In this document: positions 21,001 to 31,689 of the stretch, one piece after another
How positions within the stretch are numbered: position 1 is the stretch's first letter
Layout of the letters: each line of letters starts with the position of its first letter
Assembly: GCF_902459465.1 (NCBI RefSeq)
Contig: NC_047062.1
Span: 29,940,673 to 30,004,672 of the forward strand
Length of the DNA: 64,000 bases
Direction: 5' to 3'
Origin: Asterias rubens
Taxonomy: Eukaryota; Echinodermata; Asteroidea; Forcipulatida; Asteriidae
The notes under the pieces: model-generated
Database searches by the model: none
What the model was told of the DNA's origin: nothing
The model's input: the letters and a program-made list of their open reading frames with translations, nothing else
Translations under genes and position numbers: made by a program

Positions 21001-22212
21001 TTTCACTCCCAATATACATTTTGCCTTTTACTTTTCAATTTTATATGTTCCAAATGCAAGTTTTCCCTTTTTACACCTGCACTTCTGAACTCCCTGTTTA
21101 TCGTTTTCAATAAACTGACAATGTTTCCACTGTTCAACAGAGTAGATATATACTATTAGTATTAGGGGTGTCCCTTCTATTTCTTCTAATTACTTCTTTC
21201 TCAAAAAGTTATTTCAGAGGGAGCTGTTTCTCACAATGTTTTATACTATCAACCTCTCCCCATTACTCGTAATCAAGAAAGGTTTTATGGTAATAACTAT
21301 TTTGAGTAATTACCAATAGTGTCCACTGCCTTTAAACAAGGTTTAATTTACACATATGATTTAAATACTAGGTTGGTATCCAGATAAGCTCCAACAGGTT
21401 ATGACACCAATAATTGACCATGACACTTGCGTAAAGGTTATGCAGCCATACTTGGTGGATGACGCCATGGTTTGTGCTGGATTCCCCAACGCGCAGAAGG
21501 GAGCATGCTCAGTAAGTACACACAGAATATTATTCACTCTTAACCAGTCGGGCGTTATTAAGCCCATCAAATTAAAGTTCTACTGGTTTAGTCATCACAG
21601 TGTGTGGCCGAATCTCAGCCATGACACTTGTGTCTTAGCTTTGAGCAATACACTTCCCTGTAATTGTTTCTCTTCACCCAGGAGTATAAATGGGCACCTG
21701 CAAGGGTAGAGGTTGATATTGTGTTTGAAAAAGCCCTTGGAGCGCCACGGCAGCTCGGGGCTGTATACTGCCCAGATTACAGGAATGTTTATGGCCCAAT
21801 TACCAATCCACTTAGTATAAAGCGAGATGATACGCTTTTGTAAAATGCGCTACATAAGAACCTGTTATTATTGTTTATTAACAAAATTTCAAAGAGCTGC
21901 TCGCACAATAAAAATAAACCAACACCAGTCTTGATTAACATAAAAAATAAAACCAGTCATATCTTGTGTGCTGTTTGTGACGAAATATTTTTGATGTTAA
22001 ACTGTGTCTGAAAAACTCTAACCTGTTTCTTGCCTTTCTATTTACAGGGAGACAGCGGCGGTCCATTTGTTGTTAAAACAGGAGGAAGATGGGAGCTTGC
22101 TGGGATTGTCAGCTGGGGTCTCATTCCTTGTGCACAGAACGGTATTCCTTCAATATACACTGATCCCAAAACATTTGAAAGTTGGATCTATAACACCATA
22201 AGCTCGAATTAA
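18031..22212 (+). CDS. Elastase/chymotrypsin-like serine protease, copy 2
   Basis: Exons 18031-18094, 18358-18544, 19397-19668, 21372-21511 and 22048-22212 (275 aa). Signal [18 protein letters not shown], propeptide starting N-L-I-D-C-G, activation at Arg34-Val35 (VVGG). Catalytic His80, Asp129, Ser224. Cysteines for the 1-122, 42-58, 168-182 and 191-220 pairs are present. The 136-201 pair is replaced by Gly160 and Val230. Positions 189/190/192 are Gly/Ala/Ser, 216 is Gly and 226 is probably Ser, as in elastase-2-type enzymes. Nearly identical to copy 1. In this copy exon 3 reads without a stop through the 5' splice site and the whole intron 3 minisatellite to 20444, so intron retention would give a long repeat tail instead of the Ser exon. 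Most likely an active secreted protease. Confidence 0.95.
19224..19349. repeat. 22-bp minisatellite in intron 2 of copy 2
   Basis: Six units of GACCCCAGTGAGGGCGCTTTTT, the last one truncated. Units here are more uniform than in copy 1. Confidence 0.9.
19740..20350. repeat. Expanded 12-bp minisatellite in intron 3 of copy 2 (about 51 units)
   Basis: The same GTGATGGTGTGC unit as in copy 1, expanded about threefold. Variant units (GATGGCGTCTGT, one GATGGCGTTTGT, one GATTGTGTGAGT) mark internal block duplications. Translations are (DGVR)n, (MVCV)n on the plus strand and (HHHA)n, (RTPS)n on the minus strand; none is a gene. Confidence 0.95.
20512..20812. mobile_element. 301-bp non-autonomous retroposon with 17-bp TSD
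   Basis: The 17 bases TCAAGAAAGCAAGATAT occur at 20495-20511 and again at 20813-20829, flanking 301 bp that copy 1 lacks (single site at 9779-9795). A target duplication of this length is typical of LINE-driven insertion. Related pieces: about 40365-40395 and 56820-56870 (reverse) and 51540-51650 (forward). Confidence 0.85.
21600..21875 (+). repeat. Family B SINE remnant in intron 4 of copy 2
   Basis: Counterpart of 10560-10835. Confidence 0.75.
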
Positions 22213-22218
22213 AATAAA
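22213..22218 (+). terminator. Poly(A) signal abutting the stop codon, copy 2
   Basis: TAA|AATAAA, as in copy 1. Confidence 0.75.
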
Positions 22219-23749
22219 CTTAAAAGATTTCCAGTTTCAGGGTACAGATCTACTGGGTGAGTCAAAAAGAAGTTGACTGAGACTTAAGATTAAAATCAAA
22301 ACAGCAACTGGCACTCCAAACCCCAGTGAAGCACATTATAAACAAGCATTCTTTCCTGCTTACCCCAAAAAAAGAATGAAACAAATTGATCATTTCTGAG
22401 AGAAGTTATGCCTGTTTAACTGAAAGCACTTACGTCTGTAGCTGACCTTGGAATGCTAATGCATGACTGAATCTACACAGCTGAAATGCTTTTCTTTGCA
22501 TATTATTTAGTATTCTGTGGACAGCTTGCAAAGTGAGTACCTTTATTAAAGTAAACATAACTTCTTTTAGGATTGATCAATTTCTTTCATTCTTTTTTCC
22601 TAATAAGCAGGAGAGAGTGCTTGTTAAATATATGCTTTACTGAAATTTTGAGTGTCATTTGTTTGTTGTGAAGAAAAAAGTCACAAATTCCGGTCAACTT
22701 TTTTTATTTAACCCTGTAATGCACATGATGCCTGACTGCCCCAATTCACCTAAAGTCGTCATAACTTCTGTGTTCATTTTTTGTTTGATTCCCAGCTTGT
22801 ATCCATTTGAAGCCTTTAATTTTAGTATGTTGCTTTTACTTGATAATTTGGGAGACTTTGGAACAATAATTGGCAGCAGACTTGCCAGGTGTGTTTCCAA
22901 TGTTAATATTAATATTGGTTTCTACCCATACACCGATGTGTGTTAGCACTGTATACTCACTCTTTCCCGAGTCCTGTGAAAAAATATCACAGGCATGTTA
23001 CTCGGGTGGGATTTGAAACCCACGATCCTTGCAATTCTAGAGCAGTGTCTTACCAACTAGACTACTGAGATTGCCCGGTAGCTAGAGGTTTACGTATTTC
23101 AAAGCATTCACACATTACCAAGAACATTGGATTTACCTGGTAAGTCTGCTTCCACCTAGAATTATAAAAATCCCTTATTTGAGTGTGTAGGAGTGGGTTC
23201 ACCTCCCCCAGTATTTTTTCTTAATTGAAATGTTGAGGATCATTTTGTCAGGATGCCATTTTGTGAGTTTGATTTTTTAGTAATGTCTGCTACAATGACT
23301 TGATTGGTCAGTTTTAAGTAGCAACATCCAGATGGGCAAACCCTGGTGCTATTGGGCTATTGGGCCATATGAAACTCATTCAGAATCGTGTATAAGTCTG
23401 CAACCTGTTACAAAACTACTTGAAAGCTTGCCTAATACCATATGACATTGCAAGACATTATTCAAATCACTGCTCACAATTGGCTTTGAAGCACTAATTC
23501 AAGTACAACAATAAACTAACTTTGAGTCGTTTTTCGGACGTAAATTCATCATTAATTTCAGCCAAACTAATTTGCCAAAAATCAGTATTTTATTTGATTC
23601 TATAATCAATTGAGACAAATGAAACAATAACAAACACATAATGTTAGTATTGAAGATATTGTTCATGATGAACACCTTTAATAAAATGTTCACAGTTGAT
23701 TTAATTATCTGGTCTTAAAGTTTGTTTCTAATGTTCAGAGTCAGTGGCG

Positions 23750-23789
<40 letters not shown>

Positions 23790-23850
23790 AGGCAGCCAGG
23801 AGACCCCCACCCCAGAGTCCACTGGGACCCTGCTAGTAGAGCAGAATCAT
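22219..23850. other. 3' flank of copy 2 with nested repeats
   Basis: 22236-23070 has no counterpart behind copy 1. An M1 MITE is split: left arm at about 22874-22900, right arm at about 23105-23153, with a SINE-A (22908-23088, minus) between. An (AG)n/G-run microsatellite lies at 23755-23790. No gene is supported; the frame at 22659-22946 ends inside the SINE. Confidence 0.6.
22908..23088 (-). repeat. tRNA-derived SINE family A inside an M1 MITE
   Basis: Full layout from 'acccatacaccgatgtgtg' to 'gcccggtagctagagg'. The B-box has one extra base (GATTTGAAACCC on the plus strand). Confidence 0.75.
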
Positions 23851-24639
23851 TACATTTGAGCTTGATTGGTCGTCGAACTTGCAAGATAACTATAAAAGAA
23901 GGAAAAAACACCCCTGTCACACGTAGTTGTGTGCTTTCAGATGCTTGATTTCGAGACCTCAAATTCTAAACTTGAGGTCTCGAAATCAAATTTGTGGGAA
24001 ATTACTTCTTTCTCGAAAACTACGTCACTTCAAAGGGAGCCGTTCCTCACAATATTTTATACTATCAACCTCTCCCCATTACTCTTTTAAGCAAGTGAGG
24101 TTTCATGCTGATAATTATTTTGAGTAATTACCAATAGTGTCCACTGCCTTTAAATGGTACTGACCGAATTCAAGTTATCACACCATAAATCTTGAATGCC
24201 CCATATTGGTAGCCGGATGCCCTTGTGTAACTGTGAAGGGCATATGTTTTGTTGGTTGTTTAATGTTATGACCCCTTTCTAAGGCCACCATTGCTGAGGT
24301 TCCATCAGCCAATGATAGGTCTCTGTTTACCTCAATGGGGGCGCTGTTTTTGCTTGTGAAATCACATGCAAGGTGTGTGTTGCTTAGACTTAGCAGTATC
24401 TCCGATGTCAATGATTCTCTGCAAGATTGTTACCGATATATAGCATCAGATTGCCACTTAAAGATAATCATATTTTGTTTTCCCAATCGTGTACTTTGGC
24501 TTTCAATTGTTTGGTTTGATAAGTTAATTATTCTTTTATTTCTGCTTTCATTGTGTCATGGGTGGGAAAAACTCACATGGTGGGATTCTATTGCATTCTA
24601 TTGGTTGAATTGCTCCACGCAGAATACGCACACGCTCAT

Positions 24640-24960
24640 TCAACCAACGCTTTGAGCTTGACCTTGCTTGGGCTCCCAAGCTTGCTGGCTGGAAGCTCAG
24701 GGTGGCGATAGCAGTGCCCTGCAAACCTCACTCTTCTTGTGTAGATTTTGGCACTAAGCTTGGGGGAACCCAAGTTAGAGGTCTGTGGAGTTGGAATGAA
24801 ATCATGGAGTCGAGTTGAGGATGTTGCCCAGACATTCCTCCCATCGCTTGAAGGTCCATGATGGGGAAAGAGGGTGAGCGGTGACGATGTGGACTGCTTC
24901 TAAGGCAAAGTGCTTATGATTCAACCTGCTGCCAATTTGATGACCACAGATGGAGGGCAA
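24640..24960 (-). mobile_element. Non-LTR retrotransposon fragment (RT 3' region)
   Basis: The minus strand encodes KIYTRRVRFAGHCYRHPELP and then a lesioned E-P-K-Q-G-Q-A stretch. This is the segment after the RT domain in many LINEs (R-R-L-R-F-A-G-H-C-W-R ... L-W-E-P-K-H-G). It matches the plus-strand fragment at 48125-48545, so both are one family. Frameshifted and dead. Confidence 0.7.
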
Positions 24961-25221
24961 CAAGTCTCTAACTTCACTTTAAAATGTGAGATATAATACT
25001 TTCATAAGCCCTATCTATCTCTTTTAACTTTATTTTCTGTAAGGTTTTAAAACTGTATGGATTTCTTTGGGGGGTTAATTGTTAAGTGCACAGGAGCATG
25101 TTTCATATATAAATTGTCTGTATCTTCCATAAATAACGAGAACTAATCAACCGAACAAATAACCTTTTTTTCAAGAACAATCCTATCTTTGACAAAAACA
25201 AACTTGTTTATGTTGTTTGCC
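24961..25221. other. 5' flank of copy 3, nothing recognised
   Basis: AT-rich. The last about 100 bases resemble the flanks just before the other three promoters. Confidence 0.4.
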
Positions 25222-25322
25222 CACAATCATAAAAGCACCTGTTTTGTCTCACACACAAAGATCTGCAGATAATTAACCGAGTATAAAAATGAGCGTCTCA
25301 TCTTGGGATGGTCATTCGGGAG
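25222..25322 (+). promoter_or_regulatory. Promoter of protease copy 3
   Basis: E-box CACCTG at 25236-25241, TTTTGTCTCACACACA, AGATCTGCAGATAAT, and a TATA box changed to TATAAAAA (25282-25289). Otherwise like the other copies, so the pseudogene may still be transcribed. Confidence 0.7.
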
Positions 25323-26491
25323 TGGAGTTTGTGCTTGACCAGGCCATTCATCGTACCTATCTCACCATGGCGCTGCGTTCACTCCTTGTGTTACTGGCAA
25401 CCTTCATTGCCTGCAATGCCAACTTGAAAGGCAAGTTTTAAGGGAATAAAAGGTTAGCGACGAGCTCGTGAACGGCAGTTTAAAACCGGCAGGGTCGTGA
25501 CCATGCAAGGTTTGAAACTGCCGTTTAAGAACTAGTCACTACTCTTTGATTCACATTCATGAATGCCCTTTTGTCTAAAGGGCGCAACAGTTTAATATTT
25601 CTAGACAATCTACCTCTTGTTTCCATTGCAAATTTTTGAAGTTTGGAATTTTTTTTGCAAATCTTCTGTGAAAATGTTTCGTGCGCGTCGGGTGGTGTGT
25701 ATATGCCCTTTAATAATCAGTTTATTTGATTTGATTTGGTTTCATGTGAAGACTGTGGGAAAACAGCGATTCCACCCAACGAATCACGTGTTGTGGGAGG
25801 ACACGAAGCCACACCCAACTCCTGGCCATGGCAAGTTAGTCTTCGTCTCAAGCAGTACGATGGTAGTTACATGCATTGGTGCGGTGGATCGCTCATTGAC
25901 AACCAGTGGGTTGTAACAGCAGCTCACTGTGTAGAGGGGTAAGTGTGAAGAAATAACTCAACATTTCCACTATTAACCCAGTTAACCTGATGTCATCCTC
26001 AGAGTAATCTTGGATGCGCCATCCTGGTGGGCAATGTCACTGTGCGTTATGTGGTGAGCGTGGCACAGTCGCCGTGTGTGATGTGCATGCAAGGGGTCAT
26101 TAGGCCTTTGGTTGTACATGTACATGTAGCTACAGTTTTTTTTGCAATCACCATGACTCCAAAAAGGTACCTAGTTAGCGTAGAAAAAGTTTTGTTCAAA
26201 TCAAGCCGAGCCCATGTTGCCCAATAGCAAATTTGTCGGGTGTCTTGAACTATAGCTGATGCAGCTTCTTTACAACTTTCTACCAATTCTTAATTTGTTG
26301 TCTCTTTGTATGTTTCTGTGTACGTTTCCCTCCCCCATGGAGTGAAAACTAAGGGTTTTATATCTAGCCTTGGTTACTATGGCATACTCTACCTGAAGCT
26401 TTTATACCTGTGTGAAGTGAAATGTTTCATCTGACATTCCATGGCAAGCAATTTGTGTGGGCTGAAGTAAAGTGTATTTGAGTGATTCAAT

Positions 26492-26830
26492 GGGGTGTCG
26501 TGGCCGAGCAGATAAGAGCACCGAACTCAAGCTCTGCTGATTCTGTTCAGCAGAGTGTGGGTTCGGATCCCGGTCGCGACAGCTGAGCAAGACACTTAAC
26601 TATAATTCCTTCTCTCCAACCAGGGGTAAATGGGTACCTGTGAGGGCGGATGGTTGTTGTGATTGATTTAGCCGAGTAGCGCATTTGTTGCACAAGGCTG
26701 TATACTCCCCAGGGAGCTGAGATGGTTTAATAAGGAATGATTTAAGGCCCAATGACCAGGGGTAATAAATTAAAGCGCTTTTGGACACCCTTTGGGAGTA
26801 AAAAGGCGCATTATAAAGACTTAATATTAT
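26492..26830 (+). repeat. tRNA-Leu-derived SINE family B, good copy, intron 2 of copy 3
   Basis: The head folds as a long-arm tRNA: acceptor ends TGTCGTG and CGCGACA pair over 7 bp, with A-box GGCCGAGCAGATAAG, loop CTCAAGC (anticodon CAA), a variable-arm hairpin around CTGCTGATTCTGTTCAGCAG and a B-box GGTTCGGATCC. The body ends near an ATTATT-rich tail at 26822-26848. Confidence 0.85.
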
Positions 26831-27839
26831 TTTATTACTATTATTTCTTGTTTTTCAGGAAGGAATCTCCTTATTTATGGGGAGTCTGGCTCGGTGCTCA
26901 TGACAACAAAGTTCCTACAGGTGATGTGGTAAAGTCTGGTGTTTCAAAAATTATTAAAAATACATACTGGAATCCAGATGCTCTTGTCTACGATGTTGCG
27001 CTGATGAAATGATCAACTCCTGTGACCTTATCGGACAAGATAAACACTGTATGCCTGCCATCGAGTACTCACACAGCAGGAAATGGGTTCGTCACAGGTT
27101 GGGGAGAAATGCAGTCTGATGGACAAGCAGGTAGGGTTCTTGTCCTTTTCTTTTCATAGTTCACCTCTATGATGGTACTTTATACGTTCTAAATACAAGT
27201 TCTTTGAGAAATTGTACATTTTTCTCTTCTACAGCTGCATTTCTGAACTCCCTGTAGCTTGTTTTTTCTGTAAACTTACAATCTGTCACCATTCAACAAA
27301 ACGTTAAATCCCTCCCGTTACTTGTTTTCCTTCTACACCTTTTAAAATCATCAATACCTTGGGCTTTTTCCAGACCTCATCTAAAGGCTCCTGCTAAAGG
27401 CACTGTGTGATGTTGAAGCAAAATGTCGTACAAAACGCACACTGCTCCATACTGTATAACAGAGCCAAGGCCTGGATTTGAAAGAGAGCCCCCCCCCCCA
27501 CGGCCTTCTGGACTTGTATTGTGATGAAAAATAAGTTGCACAAATTGTGTACTGCTATGAATGGGTGAAATGCATTGAAGAATTATTATTTTATTTATAC
27601 AATTTGAATACTAGGTTGGTATCCAGATAAACTCCAACAGGTTATGACACCAATTATGGACCATGACACTTGCAAAAAGGTCATGTATTGGCACAACATC
27701 GACCATACCATGATTTGTGCTGGATTCCCCAACGGGATGAAGGGAGCATGCTCAGTAAGTATACACACAAAAACATAATACACTTTACCAACTGGGCGTC
27801 AAATGGCTGCATTAAATTTAAATTCTGGTGGATTAATCA

Positions 27840-28022
27840 TCGGAGTGTGGTCAATCTCGGCCATGACACTTGTGTCCTTGAACAATACACTTCCCTATAA
27901 TTGCTTCAGCTAGAGGTATAAATGTGTACATGCGGGGTAGAGTCTGATATTGTGTTTAGAAAAAGGCTTTGAGCCCCATGGCAGCCCAGCGCTGTATACT
28001 CCTCATATAACAGAAACGTTTT
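27840..28022 (+). repeat. Family B SINE remnant in intron 4 of copy 3
   Basis: 'ggccatgacacttgtgtcc', 'tataaatgtgtacatg' and 'ctgtatactcc' in SINE-B order, at the same site as in copies 1 and 2. Confidence 0.65.
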
Positions 28023-28224
28023 TGGTTCATTGACTCGTTTCTTGCCTTTCTATTTACAGGGAGACAGCGGCGGTCCATTTGTTGTTAAAACAGGAGGAAG
28101 ATGGGAGCTTGCTGGGATTGTTAGCTGGGGTCTCATTCCTTGTGCACAGTACGGCATTCCTTCAATATATGTTGATCCCAAAATATTTGAAAGTTGGATC
28201 TACTACATCATGAGCAATAATTAA

Positions 28225-28230
28225 AATAAA
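28225..28230 (+). terminator. Poly(A) signal abutting the stop codon, copy 3
   Basis: TAA|AATAAA, retained in the pseudogene. Confidence 0.7.
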
Positions 28231-28282
28231 CTTCAAAGGTTTCCAGTTTCAGTGAACAGATCCAATGCACACAATACCAAAT

Positions 28283-28510
28283 GGACCCTTTTCATGAAAT
28301 ATGTAAATTGCACATAGCCCGTGCGCACTTACACTTTGGTTGGCAAAAATGAGGGAATTAACATCAGGCAGTTTTGTACACAGCTAATGGCTGCGTGACG
28401 CAGACGCGATTGTGCGTCTGCATAGTGCACAACTCTATGGTGTTTGCCAACCAACAGGGTCTGTACGCATGCGTGAATGTAATTAGCATATTTTATGAAA
28501 AGGGTCCAAT
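28283..28510. repeat. Palindromic MITE family M3
   Basis: Ends AATGGACCCTTTTCATGAAA and TTTTATGAAAAGGGTCCAAT are inverted. A second copy lies at 36782-37005. Inner words such as GACGCAGACGCGATTG are shared by both copies in inverse order. Confidence 0.75.
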
Positions 28511-28625
28511 GTCATCATAACTTCCTTGTTCCATTTTGGGAGTTTGACTCCCAGCTTGTTACCATTTGAAGCCTTTAATCTTAGTAATTATGTCACTTTA
28601 TTTTTGAAAGTATGTGAGACTTTGT

Positions 28626-28714
28626 GTAGCAGACTTACCAGATAAATGTCCATTGTTTACGTAGTTCTGAGCATGCGCACATTACCGAGAACAATAGAAT
28701 TTATCTGGTAAGTC
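28626..28714. repeat. Palindromic MITE family M1
   Basis: AGCAGACTTACCAGATAAAT at the left and ATTTATCTGGTAAGTCTGCT at the right form an inverted pair. Confidence 0.75.
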
Positions 28715-29814
28715 TGCTGCCACCTAGAGTCCTCCAAAATCCCTCCTTGGGAAGACTGGGCCCCTGTCTTTATCCGCAAGGTTGAAGACAGGTACCTGCT
28801 ACTCAGATCCAGTGATTCCATTGGATACAATGATATCATTGGATAAACATGCACAGTGACATGAGCTCTCCATAGATGCCCAAACAGTCGACCTACACTC
28901 CTATCACGTCCACCATAGAATTTGACTGCATATCTCTACGTGAAATGGATGTACATGTATCAAAGGTGCATGTACACGCTGGCTGGAGGCCGGTCTCTGG
29001 CGTTATTCACAAGCCTCGAAGTGTGACGTCAGATGTTCAGGAGTGGGTGAACCTCCCCCCATAATTTTTCCTTTTCTAAATTTTGAGGAATATTGGCAGC
29101 ATGTCTTTGTGAGTTTAATGTCTGCTACAATGACTTGATTGGTCAGTTTTGTGTGGCAATATCCAGATTGGCAAACCCTGTTGCTATTGGGCTATGTCAC
29201 ATTCATTCAGAATTTTGCAAAGGTGTGCTGCATTTTACAAAACTGCCATGTGACATTGTAACTGTAGTTATTCAAACTACTGCTCATAATTGGCACTTAT
29301 TCAAGTAGAACAACAGACTAAATTTATGTCATTTTTCTGACATAATTTCATCATTAATTCTGTTTTACGCCAAACTAGATTGCAAAAAAAACATTTTATT
29401 TTATAATCAGGTAAGGCAAATGATACATTAACAAAAACAGAATGTAAGTATTGAAGACATTGTTCATGAAGGGAAATTTTAATAAAATAACCACAGTTAT
29501 TTTATCTGGTCTTAGCGTTTGCTTCCATTGTATAGAGTCAGCGGCAAGCAGAATGAGAGGCAGCCTTGAGTCTCCAGTCCCCCCTGTCCAACAAATGGCA
29601 GTGAAGAAAACAAATTCACTACAGCTTCTCAAAACAATTTAGACTGTTTACAGAACACTTAAATGTATTATTCAGTCCATTAAATGACAGACCGATGGGT
29701 AGTGCACCAAGATGCATGTGAAATCAGTATGAGGTGTCTTTCCAATGATGTTTTGACCACTCATCAAGCCTTTTACCTCGGACCTGTATTTTTGTTGGTA
29801 TTTTTTTACAAGAT
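28715..29814. other. 3' flank of copy 3, no gene
   Basis: Parts resemble the flanks after copies 1 and 2 (for example 'tctgctacaatgacttgattggtcag'), so this belongs to the ancestral array unit. The open frames here are short and unsupported. Confidence 0.5.
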
Positions 29815-30080
29815 ATCACTTTACGTCAGAAGGACAGATGCCCACTTCAAGGTGAGGGCTATATACACTTTAGGGTCATTGACCCAAATAGACTGCCACC
29901 AGGGGCACCTTGCCACCTACTTCTGGGGCTAAAGGATGTCCATGTAGGCATATTAAGTATCATCCACAAGGAGCCTGGCTGGTAGAACAGCATACACTAC
30001 CTTCCAAACTTTTTACAAAGTAACTATGGTTAAGTGTCATGACCGGATTCAAGACCAGGATTCAAACCCACATCGCACCA
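29815..30080 (+). repeat. Dispersed repeat family E
   Basis: 'cccacttcaaggtgagggct', 'gccacctacttctggggct' and a B-box-like tail 'caggattcaaaccc'. Confidence 0.55.
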
Positions 30081-30320
30081 ACGTTTGTAAGACATGGGAG
30101 GGAAAACCCATGCATTCCAGTGCGGACTGAAAAACCCAATCCACATAAGTGGCTCTGGTCCAGGTATCGAACCGGGCTCGACAGAGGTGAAAGGTGGGGA
30201 CAGAAACCACTAAGCAAACCTGACTGCCCTTAATGTGGCACGGCACATATCTCTCAACCAATGATAGATCTCCTTTGACCTCAATGGGGGCGCTGTTTCA
30301 GCTTGTAACATCACATTCAA

Positions 30321-30548
30321 GGTAAATGTAACTCTCTAAATGTAAAAGAGTGAAAACATCACTCTTTACAAGTGACTTTTTTAAATAGAGTGGTGGTTAT
30401 TTCACTCTTAGGGTTTCACTCCAGGACAGAGTGAAAAATCACTCAAACAAATGCAAACTTCAATCTAAAAGAGTGGAAGACCACTCGAAAAAGAGTTGTC
30501 CTTCATATGGCTCTTCAAAGAGTGCTTTTTCACTCTTTTGCATAAAGG
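30321..30548. repeat. AGAGTG/CACTCT-rich insertion
   Basis: About 230 bp inserted between bases that are adjacent in unit A (near 13017). It carries a dozen AGAGTG or CACTCT words, many facing each other, so it can form several alternative hairpins. Probably a MITE; no clear target duplication is seen. Confidence 0.5.
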
Positions 30549-31540
30549 GAGTACCTAGACTTAAGCAATATCTCAGATGTAAATGATTCTCTACAAGATT
30601 GTTACTGGTATCAAGAACCAACTATCCAATTAGAATTAATTATTATTTTTCCCAATTGTGTACTTTGGCTTTCAATTGTTCCGTTTGATAAGTTAATTAA
30701 TCTTTTATTTCTCCCTTTATTGTGTCATGCGTGAGAAACTCACATGATGCTTTCAACTAAATCCAAAGTTGAAATAATTTTAGTTATTAAGAATGATAAT
30801 CACAAAGATAAATGTTGTTTTTTGCTGCAATTTAACATGTACTGGTGTTTCAATTTCAAGGTTAGACAACTGCTAAATAATGGTGTCCCCAATGTGGAGG
30901 GGTTCCTAATGAGGGAGCCCTTATGAAAGTGTCATTGTTTTAAAGCTCTTACCTCGCGTTTGTTTAAACATTGTTGCTGTTTTTTATACTCTGTCAGAGT
31001 CAAATTTTAAATGTAACATCATACAGCAAATGGGTTTTTACATACCAAAAAGGAATTTGTTATCAGTCAAATGGTCTAATTCAATTCCTTATCATCCAAA
31101 TTCAGGAATGCACTATTAACATTTAGTGTACATAAATGAAAAGACCCATATATTTGACATAAGGCGCCGTTAGATGTTTTGGAATGGTTATAAAATTCCT
31201 TTAGGAAGGGGTTTCAGATACAATGTCATTGTAAAAAAATCACAAGTCTCTAACTTCTTGTATTGTTTCCCCTAGGACTCTATCTCTAACTGAGTGGATT
31301 GTTTTTGTTTCCTTATAATTGTTAAGCGCCCAAGAGCATGTTTATGGATAATAGGGCCTACTATATAAATGTTCCCTAATATGTTATTGGAAAAAGAGTG
31401 CATCATAAAATTCTGTTTCCATAATTAACAAGAATGTATCAACCAAACAAATAACATTTTAGGTTTAAGAACAATCCTATCTATGACATTGTAGGATGAC
31501 AAAGGTTTCACAATTCATTGATATTGGATAAAACTTGTTC
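30549..31540. other. 5' flank of copy 4, nothing recognised
   Basis: AT-rich. The first 200 bases match the 13020-13240 segment of unit A. No exon or mobile element is identified in the rest. Confidence 0.45.
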
Positions 31541-31549
31541 ATGTTGTTT

Positions 31550-31660
31550 GCTCATAATCATCCACCTGTTTTGTCTCGCACACACAGATCTGTAGATAAT
31601 AAAACAAGTATAAATATGAAGTTCTCATCTTGGGATGAACATTCAGGAGTGGAGTTTCTT
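31550..31660 (+). promoter_or_regulatory. Promoter of protease copy 4
   Basis: CACCTG at 31563-31568, TTTTGTCTCGCACACA, AGATCTGTAGATAAT, and TATAAATA at 31609-31616. The same order and spacing as the others although the surrounding sequence has diverged, which suggests these words are functional. Confidence 0.75.
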
Positions 31661-31689
31661 GGTGAACTATTCATCGTACTTCTAGCACC

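Larger units (their letters stand above)
13332..24580 (+). repeat. Segmental duplication, unit B
   Basis: Tandem copy of 536-13243. It lacks the counterpart of 1071-4507 (junction near 13844-13860), which includes the 2107-2275 exon and the CTCF-like pair. It gained a SINE-A (15594-15770), a 220-bp insert (16695-16916), a 301-bp retroposon (20512-20812) and about 400 bp of extra 12-bp repeats. Confidence 0.85.
25367..28224 (+). pseudogene. Elastase-like serine protease copy 3, nonsense mutation in exon 3
   Basis: Exons 25367-25430, 25752-25938, 26859-27130, 27615-27754 and 28060-28224, all with the lengths and phases of the intact copies. Signal peptide, activation site (ESR|VVGG), His (TAAHC) and Asp (YDVALMK) are present. 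The codon after that Lys is TGA at 27010-27012, where the others have TTA (Leu). The product would stop before the catalytic Ser exon. Exons 4 and 5 behind it remain open, with an intact GDSGGP. Intron 1 has a GC donor (AAAG|GCAAGT). One lesion and otherwise intact exons point to recent loss, a segregating null allele or a sequencing error. Confidence 0.88.

Noticed and set aside
27010-27012. Selenocysteine at the TGA of protease copy 3
   Set aside because: The paralogues have Leu, there is no Cys homologue at this place, and the AATAAA abuts the stop so there is no room for a SECIS element in the 3' UTR.
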